A stretch of 64,000 nt of DNA, taken from assembly GCA_022702545.1 (NCBI GenBank), contig JAHRBC010000006.1, forward strand, positions 868,001-932,000, in the 5' to 3' direction. A program made the position numbers and the translations under genes. Below are positions 31,071 through 44,000 of this stretch, piece after piece. The notes below the pieces were generated by a model, which had not been told where the DNA came from, searched no databases, and was given only the letters and a program-made list of their open reading frames with translations. Origin of the DNA: Phycomyces nitens (lineage: Eukaryota; Mucoromycota; Mucoromycetes; Mucorales; Phycomycetaceae). The first letter of the stretch is position 1; each line of letters opens with the position of its first letter.

Positions 31071-32884
31071 TGCTATTGCATAGGTTAAAAGTATATAGAG
31101 AAGGAGAAGAAAGAGCAAAAAAGGCAAAATAGTGAATATTAGATCGTTTTACTTATTGAGTGTGATTCTGACCCAAGACGGGTGATCCGCAATATAAAAA
31201 AATATATATTGAAGTACAAGAAGTTGTATGTATGGCAAGGGTGATTCGGACCAAATGTGTGTGTGTATGTGTATGTGTGTGTGTGCGAATTGCAGTACGG
31301 TTCTAGAGATCCCAAGGTCCATAGCAGATCCACAACCAGCATGAGAACCAGGCCAAATGGTGTTCAGGACTGGTGTAGGACAGTCATTATCCACCAAGAG
31401 GTCTATATGTTTTATTTTGCAACCGGTCTCTTTTATGTATTTAGCTCAAGACATATAGTTTATCTATTAAATGAATGAATTATCCTTTTTGGATACACCT
31501 GCTCCGCTTAGAACCTTTATTCTTGTGGACAGAATTCATAGAGATCCCGGGTCTTTTTTTTATTATTATTATATTTTTATATTTTTACATGGTTTTTTTT
31601 TAGGATCAGTAGTGTAAATAAGCATACGAGATTGGCTGCTTTCTAGAATCTCTCTTGTCACTAGAAACATCTTTAATTAGACTTGTTCTTTTCCTTTTTT
31701 TCTTTTTTTTTCTTTTGCTAAAACTCGTCTATTTATCAAATCCTACAGACTCCCCACAGCACATTTTCTCATCTTTTTTTTGTTTGTGTGATCCTAACAC
31801 ACCTAATGTACCACAAAAAGGCAAAGAAAAAAGAAACCCATGAAGGACAATACAAATCTCATGAAAAGAATACAAAAATCCAAAAAGCCATTTTTTTATA
31901 TATATATAATTTTTCAAAACAAATTAAACTCAGTCTCGAGTCTCTGGCTATGGACCAATAGATTCACGCGCCTCTTGAACACTTGTAAATGTCAAATAAA
32001 ATAGTAAATCCTCGAGAATCTTTAGTTTTATTTTTATATAAATTATATTGTAGAAAATATATTTCTTGGCAAAAATAAGCACAGGAAAATGCTGTTAAAG
32101 AGGAGACCAAACATTGTACTAAAAATAATGAGTATCGATCTAGAGAACATTCAACTGCCAAAGTACCAAATGGCTCGTTGGTTGCTAAGCTCTTGTTGAC
32201 AAGTTTCTTATTATCAGAAATGTGTATATTGAACGCGCATTTTGATACCCAAGACCATTCTCCAAGATCATCAAGACTAATGACTGTGGGTATTAAGTTG
32301 AACTTTTATATCTCTCACGGTTGGAACCCGCATATATATTTTTGTCTCGAGTCTGTTTATAGTTTTGATGTTTTTTTTTAAGGAGCATTCAAATATATCT
32401 ATAGAGGTTTTACCAAATATGTCCATATTGCTCAGCCTTTTATATGAAAGCATTGCTATATCGTGTTTAAGTACCCAACTTTTATATAAATACTTTTGTC
32501 TCCTTGCAGTCAATAGTTGACGAGATTTTTTATATTCAGTAATACTATTTATCAGATTTTATACGTACTATATAATTGTCAATTGAACAAATAGATATAC
32601 TCGCATTTTCAAGAAGAAGAAATATTCTACGAGAGATCCTTTTTGTTTTTGTTTTGTTTAAGGAATTAATATGATGGAAATGTATACCATTATTCAGATT
32701 CTTTTGCAACAAATATATTTGGTGTATAATAACATACTGATTTGGTTTCAATGTTTTGTGTATGCGTTCAAGCGAAACACCGTTACATATATCTGGATCA
32801 TTTATTTGGTTTTATAAACAAGAGTTCTGTCGCCCTATTGTGAATAAAACAGAGAAATCATACAACCTTTTTTTATTTTTTAAT

Positions 32885-32960
32885 CTCAAGAGAATTTGAA
32901 TAACAGTATATAAACGTCCACAACATCATTTTGTAATAAATAAATACCACTCTATTAAAC
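32885..32960 (+). repeat. Fragment similar to the outer end of the 46,970-48,460 foldback arms
   Basis: The stretch GAATTTGAATAACAGTATATAAAC...AATAAATAAATACCACTC parallels GAATTTGAATAATAGTATATAAGC...AATAAATAACACTCAC in the reverse complement of 46,990-47,070 and the direct copy at 48,372-48,440. This indicates a dispersed family with at least three members in the window. Similarity is judged by eye. Confidence 0.45.
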
Positions 32961-33055
32961 AAACTGAAAAATGTATGCTCGGCAACCATTATTTTTCAAT
33001 ATTAGTCTCTACCTTTGGAATCTTTTATATTTGACTTGACTTTTTTACACCCAAA

Positions 33056-33085
33056 ATAAAGTAAGTTTGCATAAACTTGCTTTAT
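33056..33085. other. Hairpin: 13-bp inverted repeat with GCAT loop
   Basis: Arms ATAAAGTAAGTTT and AAACTTGCTTTAT pair at 12 of 13 positions around a four-base GCAT loop. It lies in non-coding sequence more than 1.9 kb from a gene end. No role is evident. Confidence 0.6.
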
Positions 33086-34279
33086 AGCAAATCGGTTCAA
33101 GAACCGAGACAAACTGCAATTTAATTTGCTGTGAAGAAGTGTTTATGGAATCAAAAATACTTTTTTATATTTTATGCTCTTTAATATTCGGCTATCAATG
33201 TATATCATATCATTTCCTAAATTTATTTTTCAAAAATTAATTACAGTTACCATGTATCAATTGCATAAACATATTATATTATTGCAATTTGATAGAATCT
33301 ACCAAGAGGCCATTTCTTCCAAATGTATGGTTTATACAATTAGCACCCATTGACTTTGCTAAACTATGGGTTTTTAACGGATCATTAGTTGCTTTAATAT
33401 GTTTAGCTACAATTTTTCAATAATCTGTTGTTTTCATTGGATTCATTAAATCTTTAGGCATTATTTTTGTATTTTTTTTGTTTTTTTGAAATATATTCAG
33501 TCTTTAGTCTAGTTTTTTAAAAAGATTCAGTATATTTCTGTATACCTGGCATTACAAATGTAAAATAAAACATATAATTATCCTCATTGATTATCCAAAG
33601 GAATTGTATATAGCATTCAACTATCAGTCTGAGAAATATATATATATATATAATTTGCTAGAGTGTATTATAGCTTATAATAAATAAAGCCTACAATTAA
33701 GTAAAAAATGGGCTAAAGTAGTCGTAAAAGCATATAAAGAGTATCTGAATTCCTGTAGACATCACAGCTTTGGAATATCAATAGTTTAATGGGAACCAGG
33801 TCTAATCAGTTGACAAGGTGTACTCGAAATGAACCTCTAGTGCTTTATTAAAGACAAATCTTGTAAGCTCCAATAATCATGACTATAAAACAGTTTCCTA
33901 AAAGTGTATAGATTGGATATATCCAACATATATAAATATAAATGGTCTGTTTTCTATATTGCTCTATACACAAAACCTAAAATAGTTTTTTTTATGCCAA
34001 GTAATATTATTATTATTATTTTTACATTTTTGACAAAAAAAAGGCTTTAAATATTAACATTGAATTCTCACATGCAAGTTTATATATTTTGTTGGAAAAT
34101 TGTCACACCATAAAATTTGAATCAAATATGCTTTAAAATCTACACAAAGATACGCTTAAATGGATCTCTTTCTTTAATCAGGGCTCTTGACAAGATCAGT
34201 CATGGATTTAAAGGCATCTTATGATGACATTGGATATATTTTAATATCCCTCAAACAATTGTTGAGTTGACCCAGCAAG

Positions 34280-34400
34280 CCCACGATTTATCATCACAGA
34301 TCGAGCATGTCTCCAAAATTGTTCCACCCCAAAAGCATTCCTTTATTCTAAAATCCTGACTAAATATTGTACAATTAATATTAAAAAAACAAAAAGAATT
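34280..34400 (+). pseudogene. Possible MULE-type transposase relic
   Basis: One frame reads PRFIITDRACLQ, close to the P-x-x-I-I-T-D-R-E-x-A-L motif around a catalytic Asp of MULE/FAR1-type transposases. The following bases, in another frame, resemble the FP-x-S-x-x-L...KN block, with several stops. The evidence is one short motif, so it may be chance. Confidence 0.22.
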
Positions 34401-35057
34401 AAAAGCGGTATTCCGCCTGTATGGCTCCAGTTTCCGGTTATAGTTAATCATTGATTAGTAAAGATATCTATATTAGTCTTATCCAAACAAAAACAAAAAG
34501 ACATTTCATATGAATTATTAATGACAGGATATAATAATTTTCTTTAAAAAAATTTGTTGGGTGTAGAATTTAGAATGTCAAATGGTTTATTTTTTTTAAT
34601 GATGAATAATATGCCAGAATAGCTAGATTTTAGCCAAGAATATTACGAGTATTCTTAAAAGAGTCTAGAACTTGCGTTTTTTTTAGGTGAATTGAGGGAA
34701 AAAAGATGGGTTTATAAGAATGCCTTGCTTTGAAAAAAATCATAATAAATGTATATAGAAAAATAAACTCATAAGTACATGTCCAGAATATCCTTCACCA
34801 CGCATCTAAATATCAATCAATTTGTGTATGTGGTTTGTAGCATAGAAATGTATGGTATATGTAAAAAATGGGGTTGGCAAGTATACCTTTGGAGTATAAG
34901 CCTACATGCATAAGAAGAAGAAGAAGAAAGAAGAAAAGAAAAGCGTTGTAGGAAATGATCAGAATATTTCCTACCATAAATATCATAGAGACCACCTTCC
35001 AGAGGTAGCAAGCTGTATAGTTTAGTAGCTCTAACTTGAGGACAGTGTGTTGGGTTT

Positions 35058-37492
35058 CTAGACAAAAACAAACAGCGGGTGCCTCTTTTCGGATGAATAT
35101 TTGGATAGGGATTGCTTTATCTCTGGGGTATATTCTAATGATCGAAAGTCATTCTTGTGTTGGCTCTGGCTGGTGGAATCAGATATCGGTTCGCTTTGCA
35201 TTTGATGTCCTTGTCCTCCGTTCTGAACGATCTGTATGGCAATCTTGCGTGCTTCTTCGACCTTTCCTGTCATCTTTAGTCCGACTACTTGCAAGGCAAG
35301 CTCCATAAGCGCACGGTCATTCTCGCTATAGTATTTAAACAGGGCAACGTTTTCATCAATGTTTACTGGATGGTCTTTGAAAGATACGACTGCAGTTCCA
35401 GATTCAGTTGCTGGTGGCAATATACAGACAATTGTATTTGGAGACCAGAAATGGGTGCTGGTGGCCTCAATGTCTCCAAAAAGACATGTCATTCCAGGAC
35501 GGAAACCACTGCCCAGGATAGTAACCTCTATTCCACCATATGTTGGGCCTTCGCTAGGGATAATACGGTTCAATCTGGGCTGTTCACTGATAGGTTCAAC
35601 CAGAGTGATTTCTTGTTGGATAATGTCAGACATTGGAGAAATATCTTGATTTTGGTCATGTAATATGAGCAGGGAATTGGCGAGGGGCTTTGGGTCTACT
35701 GGAATATCATATGATTTGTGTGGTGCTATCTTTTTCGAATGTGCTTCACCATGAGGTAGACTCAGATCAATAAATGAGAGGACCTGAGGGCTGTTCTGTT
35801 CATGAAGAGCTTGCAATGTTGGGGAGTCTTTGTAAGATGTACGGAATTGTCGAAATAGAGAGCCAGTATCATTAGATGGTTCCTGAAAGGGCTCGTAGAT
35901 CTCAACAGGCATCAAAGGAACCTTGGGTGTCTCTATATCGGTGCGTTGTCTCTTTTGGCCAGTTCTGATCTTGTTGGATTTATGGTCGTCTGTGATCATG
36001 ATTGCAGGTGAAACTCCTGTAGCAACCTGTTTGCCCGTGTGGTCGTGCATCTCAAAGGAAATACTATGACAATAATTAGATGACAATCACCAATACACTA
36101 GACACTAGACACTAACCAGAAACCAAGACGCTCGTTATGATGCCGGCAGTAACAGGTAATACGGGTCGGTAATATGGTATCACCAGAGCTAAAGTCAACG
36201 ACCTCTGGGCAATTGAACAAGAGAACCTTTTCTTCTTCGAGAGCTAGAGATTCCTCGTCTTCTACGGGACTCTTTTCGTCTTCTGTGTCCGTCTTTACCC
36301 TGCTTTCTCTGCGCCTCTGGGAGCGCTTTCTCTAATCAAAAACAATTAGTCTAAAGCTTCCAGACATGGCCAATTGGACTTACTTCACGTTGGATACAGC
36401 CTAGACATGTTACGACCTTTTTGGACGGATTGCTCGCACAAATTACTCGGGCACTCAAAAATAGGGTTCTTTCTGGCTTGACCAGAGGGTCCGTGCTATC
36501 TGGCTTGGGAATTGGTGGGCCCAGTAGATTCTGGCGCTTGAGCCTCTCTTTAGCCACCATGTGTTTGGGCAGCCTTAGATGTGACCACCACTGTGACTTA
36601 TCACCATCGTCTGTCACTAGCTGTATACATAGTTTTATCTGTGTTTCTACTCTTGATTTTGCTCCTGTCTGAGGAACACCAAGGACACGAATCTGCATGC
36701 TGAAGAGAAAAAAAATGGACAATAATAAATACAAAATGCTTCCAACAATTCGGATGGTTGTGTATGGCGATTACCCTTTTGATTTTGTGGCAAGTGAGGG
36801 ACCAAGTTGATTATGAGAAAAGGACGTGTCTAGTGATTTGTCGCACTTTCTAGGTGATCCAACATGTGGGGTATGTGACGACAAGGATGTTTGGACACAA
36901 CTTCTTTTTGGTAAATTGGTGTTAATGTCATACAGACACACTAGAGACCTAACTTACGCTGGGCTTGGTAATCTTACTGGACAATTATTGATATAGTCGC
37001 CAAAGTTTTTGGCTAGACTGGGAATTGTGTGCAGGACCGAATTGGTGGGTTGGTTGGATATCTATAGTAATATACTGTCAGTGGACTGATATTGTCTTGG
37101 TGGTTAAAGATTATTATTCATTTTGTTTTATTTTATTTTACATTGTTTAATCCAGACCAAAAGCTCTGGCTGGACTCTGGTGGGGAATTGACAGGCTGGA
37201 GGGATCCAACGATTCTTGACTGAGTTCCAATGGGTGTCGATATAGATGGATGATAGTTATAGGGCTCCATGGGTGTGGCCATAATGTCGTGTTTTATTTC
37301 ATTTTTCTGGTGGTGCATAAAAACCAGAGGGTTCTTGGGTAGCTGGTCGAGTTTATAAAAGAAAGAGTGGTCGATGAGAGGATTGAGGATTACTGAATCG
37401 TCATGTGGCTCACTAGCAGATGAACCCGATGGTGAATCATAGAAATCATTTGAAGAAAATGACATTGATGTCAAAGGACTAGTGTTTTGCAT
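35058..37492 (-). CDS. Mga2/Spt23-like transcription factor, truncated paralogue without ankyrin/TM part
   Basis: Six exons: 37142-37492, 36958-37061, 36775-36900, 36384-36699, 36117-36331 and 35058-36063; 705 aa, phases intact. It matches the gene at 41,063-44,727 exon by exon: MQNTSP... acidic N-terminus, FFYKLDQL, ...TIPSLAKNFGDY, the conserved core MQIRVLGVPQTGAKSRVETQIKL..., KRSQRR basic patch, CYCRHHNERLGF, then an IPT/TIG domain at about 532-610 (RIIPSEGPTYGGIEVTILGSGF). After LQVVGLKMTGKVEEARKIA it diverges into SQSQHKNDF and ends at 35058. No ankyrin repeats or anchor follow. Mga2/Spt23 are ER-anchored and freed by proteasomal processing; this form would be soluble from the start (inference). 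Confidence 0.85.
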
Positions 37493-40400
37493 ATTCAATT
37501 GTTCTTCAAGAGAGGTGGTGAAAGGCAGTTGGGCAGGTGAATGAGGATTTGAGATGAAAGATAGAGCAAAGTGCCTTTTTATTTATTATTTATCTATTTA
37601 TTTATTTATTAAGAAAAACAGAAGAAATCCTTTGGAGCTTAAGCTTGGCTTACATGGGATTACCGGGTGATTTGGTTAATTGAAGGTATCGATACAAAAA
37701 CATGGCCATCTACACATGTGATTTAACGGCTCTCCTTTGGATTAATCAAGTACAAAGGCACAAGCGAATATCACCAGAAGAGACAAGCTTTTCTGGGCTC
37801 AGGTAGAAGAGGAGTATGAGGTAACCTTCACGTGAAGTATGAATGGTTTCGAGTGTCATCTTTAAATGATGTGTACACACATAAATTTTTTTTTGATGTT
37901 TATAAAGAAAATATTGGCTTGATATTATCCTGATCTGCGATCTCGGGCTATCCTATTTCCCCTTTTAAAAATGTGGAGCAAGTAACACACGCCATGAGGC
38001 AAGAGCTATGGGTAATTAAGGCTTCTTGGAACATAAAGATGTTGGATATCTAGACTGGAGAAATTCAATTGGATTTTTCGATTCAGAATCCTTGGAGGAT
38101 CTCAATGACAATGGTCTGTCTAGTAGTTATAGATCTGTACACTTGTAAGATCTATAAATATTACTCGCCATTCATGATACTTTTTTTTTGCAAGTGCCAC
38201 AAAATAAGTTAAGTACCATCGAAGCTGTTCATGATAGAGTGGTTTGAACACCTGTACTACCTTTAACGTGGTTAATTTAAAGCACAAATCTAGTAAGCTG
38301 TGACCTACATAACCAATCCTAAAAACGACAGCCAAGAATATCTAAATGCATGTTGGTACAAACAAAGAAGAGTGCTTGGAATCTAATGACTATAGCCCCA
38401 TTTCATAATATATCTTTTTATTTTGTAGGTCATTAATGGAATAATAGACGTAATAAAAAAAATTGGGCACTCTACTATATTATATCCTGATTATTATAGA
38501 GATCAATGGAATCCAAGTATTATGATTCATTAATAACATTTTAACTGATATGCTTTAATCGGCCATTAGACTTTCTTTTTTTTGATACTCCCTTAACAAT
38601 TGCCAGTCATTTCCATGGTGACAAGGCACTATATCAAAATAATAATCTTTATAAAGCGTTAAAAACACCAATTAGCTTTGTCATTCACGATTAAACATCC
38701 ATAATCTCTGGCTCCCATAATAACCTAGGAGCCTGATTTATAGCAGTGGCTGGTGTCAAACTACCGGCGAGTTTATCGACATTGGATAGTCGGAAAGCGC
38801 TATCTACAATTGGTCAGCAAATGGTAGCCATTGACTAATCAGATATTATAATTCCCTTTATTCTATATACATCCAACCAAGGGGTCCAATTGCTACTAAA
38901 CACATGACCCTGAAATATTGTTTAGCAACAAGTATTATCTGCTGTCAAAGAGCCCAACTAATGGAATTCCCGTGTTATTCTTGCCAAGGAACAATTTATT
39001 TATTTAACAAAAAAAGAAAGGTATTTTTTTTGAGGTATTTGTTTGCTTAGTCACTGTGTATATGGTGCAGATTAAGAGCCATTGCCTATCTATTGCAAAA
39101 ATAACAAAAAAAAGTATTTGTTTAGGACCACAAACCTACATTTTTTGCTTCACTGGGCTAGGTTTGCGAATAAGAGACTATTCGAAATCAAGTTGCTATG
39201 CTCACTAATTATGATTGAAAGACGTTATAGTTAAGGTTGGGTTTAGGAAAGCATAAAGGTCAAGTATATTATAATCCTCGAGACAGAGATACTTGGGGAT
39301 CCCTCTAGACATGTGAGAAAGGGGTATTCGTAATGATGACCTGGGTTTGTGGATTTATGGATATGCAGTCTGTGGTGGCAGCCATCTCTTGAAATCTTAA
39401 TAAGAATGTCCTACAATTGACGCTCGCACTCTCGGACTACTGCCCGACTCTCTTTATTGAAAACATTGCAACAATAGATATATATATATAGAAATACATG
39501 ACACTCGACAAGTCCATAAGAATCCAATATGTGTGTTTGTGTCTATTGTAGACATATCACGTAGTTTCTCGATTATCTTGTCTGATCGGCTTATATTTAT
39601 AGATTCGAATTGTATTTGTTTCAGGTACCTTTCCAACCTTGGTTTTCTCGGTTGCAGTGTTGCAAACAATCTGTCGAATTGTCAGAATATACCATAATGT
39701 ATTTTTAAAAATAACTAAACCGTTGAATTAATAGCATTATTTACGCGTTTTATTGTCAATACTGATCTACAAGGCTCTGTTTTGCCATTATGTCTGGAGT
39801 CCTGCCAACAAATGTCATCAATATCTATAACTGTCACTGATTCTCGAGATTTCAATCAAAAAATGTGTATACATTTTTTTTGCAATCAAAATACAAGACA
39901 TGATTGGGCGTTTGGTTTATCCTATTTTAAATATATATATATAAAACGGCCTTGGAGATGCCTGGGTCCGTTGTCCTTGTAAAGATGTTGCAAAGACAAT
40001 TAGCCACAAAAAACACCAATGCAAAATTAATTTTAACAAGGCATTCTGATGTTTACAAGAAATCACCATAGAAACCAGTCTGTGTTTTGTAGATTGAAAG
40101 GTGGTATAGAGAGGACAGACTGGCTGTATTTATACAATGGAATGGGCTGGGGGGCGGTTAATTGGGTTCATAAGCACAATTGTTTAAGGTTAATATATTA
40201 TCCAAACCAGACTCTTGTAGACATGTATTCCTGTACTGAATGTCTTGGTTGTTGTTGTTTTCCTTGGCTGTGAGGGCCCTCAATTGTTGTCTATGTTGGG
40301 GTCTTTATGGCTACTGATTGCTTGGTATTGTGCAGTATGGCTGAGTCTCTGTGAAGGGAAGCAGTCCTAAAAAGAGAGCTAAAGGGGATTACGAGCACAA

Positions 40401-40599
40401 GAATTGGGGACAATATATCAAAGCAAAGACACTTTGGACAAAAATCACGCTTTAGTGTCACATGATAATCGAGGCCAATGGAGACAATGATGGCTTTGGG
40501 ACTCATAGGCATAAAATGCCTGGGCAAAGATATAGAGTAGATTTTAATTGGCCTATACATTCTAGTTATTGGATTGGCCCTGTGTGATATAATATGTAT

Positions 40600-40631
<32 letters not shown>

Positions 40632-41062
40632 GATCTATTTCACCATGCAAGTCGATTCCAAATTAGACAAATAATAAAGTCACAGCAAGATTTCCTTAAT
40701 CCTCTACTGCACGTACGCTATCACCAGATCGGATCCCATGTGAGCCAAGCAAGGGCAAGAGATTTCCAACCAAAAAAAAGTTATAGAATTATTATTATTA
40801 TTATTATTATTATTATACACTTTATAATAATTGTGATTTTAATTAATTGTAATATTTTTATATATAAATATATATAAATATATATAAATATATAAAAAAA
40901 AGAAGAAGACTGCGCGTGATACGAGGCCATCTCAGCTTTTCATTTTTATTGGCCGACAAAACAATTTTAGTCTCACTCCCAACAAAAAGCGAAAACACAA
41001 CAAAATAGCTCTTTTTCCTTACTCTAAAAAGTGCATTCGTAATCAATCCTTTGCCTCTCATC
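37493..41062. other. 3.57-kb spacer between head-to-head Mga2-like genes
   Basis: AT-rich and without a supportable gene. It must contain both promoters. Notable simple repeats are the (TA)n at 40,593-40,632, (ATT)n at about 40,789-40,816 and TATATAAA repeats at 40,858-40,895, the last lying about 170 bp before the right-hand start codon. Scattered short frames such as 39454-39669 and 40291-40650 show no family motif. Confidence 0.55.
40789..40895. repeat. (ATT)n and (TATATAAA)n microsatellites
   Basis: An (ATT)n tract followed, after about 40 AT-rich bases, by TATATAAATA repeats just upstream of the right Mga2-like gene. Confidence 0.8.
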
Positions 41063-44000
41063 ATGCAAAACACCAGTCCAATTCTGGACATGATACTGCC
41101 AACAGATGATGCTTCTTGCGACTCTCCATCCGGGTCCTCGACAAGCGAACCCCATGACGAACAAATGAACACCCAACCATTCATCGATCAGTCATTCTTT
41201 TATAAGCTCGACCAATTGTCACCAGACAACCCACTCTTCTTTATGCAACAATCTGAAAATAGACCAAGACAAGAAGAGCTTGATACGCCAATGGACGCCT
41301 CATCCCCATCCCCATTAAGCCCACAGGCATCTGTGTCAATGTCACCTCAATCAATCTCAACCCAGGGTTTCATGTCTGCGCCATCGAGCATTGTTGAACC
41401 ACTCCAACCAGCCAGCTCAATGGCACCAGGATCCAGTCAGACATTCTGGTCTGGATTCAACAATGTAAGCTGTCATTCTCCTCATGGTTTATGGCTCACC
41501 AGTCCACTAGTTCTTTTCAAATGTGACCCATAACCCCTTTCCACAGGCCATTCCAAATCTCGCAAGGAATTTCACAGACTATCTTTCAAACTACCCTATC
41601 CAATTCTCGAGCCCTGTGTAAGTGTGATCAATAGACGTAACACATTGACTGATTTTCTCCAATAAAGTAGCCCTGACCAGTCCTCCCAATCACCTCCACC
41701 ACATGCCATACCCGTAAAATACGAGCCATCACTAGACACCCCATTTTCGCAAAGCCCTCTCAATCGACCACTTGAGATGGCCAAGCCGCCAGGGTAATAA
41801 GCTCTTTTTTTTTCCTTGACTTTAATAACATAAAGCTAACATAATTAATTAAAGAATGCAAATCCGTGTCTTGGGAGTTCCTCAAACAGGGGCAAAGTCG
41901 CGAGTGGAAACACAGATCAAATTATGCATACAGCTGGTGACAGATGATGGCGACAAGGCCCAGTGGTGGTCCCATCTTAAATTACCAGAGCATATGGTAG
42001 CCAAAGACAAACTCAAGCGCCAGGTCATGCTCGCCAACACCCAGAACGGCCTAAAACTAGACGGCACAAATCTTCCCATCAAGCCAGAACGAATGCTCTT
42101 CTTGAGTGCCCGAGTAATCTGTGCAAGCGACCCGTCCAGAAAGGTCGTTACCTGTCTAGGCTGTATTCAACGCGAAGTAAGACAATCGATTGATTAATTA
42201 ATTATAAGCCAACCTAACCTAACATCCAAACATTAGAGAAAACGATCTCAGAGACGCAAGGAGAATAAGATAAAAGCAGAAGAAGACGAGAGCCGGTCAA
42301 ACGAAGACGACAAATCACTGGCCCTTGAAGAGCAAAAGGTGCTCTTGTTCAACTGTTCAGAAATTGTTGATTTTAGCTCTGGAGATACTATTCTGCCAAC
42401 CCGCATCACTTGTTACTGCAGACATCACAACGAACGTCTTGGCTTTTGGTGAGTTTTTTTTTTCCCTTGTGCATTGGAATCCTGTTGTCTAATTTCCATC
42501 TAGCATATATTTCGAAATGCACGACCAAACCGGCAAACAGGTAGCCACAGGAATGTCTCCCCCGATCATGATCACAGACGACCACAAATCCAACAAGATC
42601 AAAGCCGGCAGAAAGAGACCCAGAACAGATGTAGAATCCCATGTCTCACTAGCCAACAATGGCTTTGAGGGAAGCTCGGCCGGGTCGACAAACCTCCTCG
42701 GGCCACCTCGTTTCCGTGTGCCCTATGGAAGCTACCCAAATGTACAGACCCTGCGCGAACAGCAATTCTCTCTTCAGCCTCGTCCAGTCGATCTAGTCAA
42801 CCAGGACACCCATTCTACAAACACTCATCAGCAGCAATTCGATATCTCTAGTGCAAAAATACAACCCAATTCAATCATATCTCCCATGGTCACCGAAAGT
42901 GTCCATACCATTCCACCTGCTCCAATTTTAAACGATCGTCCACAGCTCCAGCGCCTTATTCCAAACGAAGGCCCAACTTACGGTGGAATCGAGGTCACTA
43001 TTCTTGGAAGCGGCTTCAGACCAGGCCTTACCTGTCTGTTTGGAGACGCAGCAGCCTCCAGCACTCATTACTGGTCCCCAAACACGCTTGTGTGCATCTT
43101 GCCACCTGCTGTTGAGCCAGGAACTGTTGTGGTGTCCTTTAAAGAATACCCAATGGTCATGGACAGCCAAGACGTCACTCTGTTTACGTATTTTAATGAG
43201 AACGACAGGGCACTAATGGAGCTTGCTCTTCAGGTCGTCGGTCTCAAGATGACTGGAAAGGTTGAAGATGCCCGTGCGATTGCCATGCGCATTGTTCAGG
43301 GTGGCAACCAAAACCAGCAATCTTCCAATGGGTCTCAAGACAACCGACAGAACCAAAGCCAAAGCCAAAGCCAAAATCAGAACCAGAACCAGAACCAGAA
43401 CCAGACATGTCTTGAACGACACATCATTCAAGTACTCCAAGTCATGGACACAATCGAAGATGTCGAATCGGTAGACGTTTCTTTAACCAGCGGACAGGGC
43501 CACACCATGCTCCATTTGGCAGCCATTTTGAACTTTAGCAAACTTACACATTCCTTGCTCGACCTTGGCTGCAATGTGGACACCATGGACCGCAATGGAA
43601 ACACTGCGCTTCATTATGCAGCCATGTTTGGCCATGAAGACATTGCCAAACTCTTGCTAGACAAAGGCAAGGCAGATTCTGGGGTCGTCAACCAGTGGAA
43701 TAAGCGACCCATGCACCTCTCCAAAGACAATGCCATGCGCTTCATCCTTCACACCTACATGCCGGTCGACGCAGATGAGGATTCTGACTCGTGTGATGCC
43801 AGTGTCTCATCAGACATGCTGGGTGCTGATATCGATACATCTTTTAGTGACGAATCTTCATTCGACGACGACGTTATCTCTCTAGACGGAGAAGACAAGA
43901 GTGAAATTAATCAGAGATGGCTCCAATTCTATCAATCAGACTCATCTACCTCTGCACAGAGCGAGCTGTATGACCAAGGGTTGCGGAATCGAAGACGCCC

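Larger units (their letters stand above)
31071..35057. other. Gene-poor AT-rich region with repeat fragments
   Basis: About 4 kb with no coding sequence I can support; open frames are short and overlap. It holds a (TG)n-like run at 31,257-31,285, long T and AT runs, a 30-nt near-perfect hairpin at 33,056-33,085, a fragment resembling the foldback arms of the 46,970-48,460 cluster (about 32,885-32,960), and a possible transposase relic near 34,280-34,400. Part of it lies upstream of the Kre9-like gene and part downstream of the left Mga2-like gene. Confidence 0.55.

Noticed and set aside
34813..35071. Hydrophobic minus-strand frames just beyond the stop of the left Mga2-like gene, as a candidate missing TM exon
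   Set aside because: The hydrophobicity comes from a TTC/CTT repeat, no similarity to the paralogue's TM or ankyrin part is seen, and no in-phase splice was found.
35289..35663. 124-aa plus-strand frame over the left Mga2-like gene
   Set aside because: Antisense to the IPT-coding exon, whose protein is clearly conserved.
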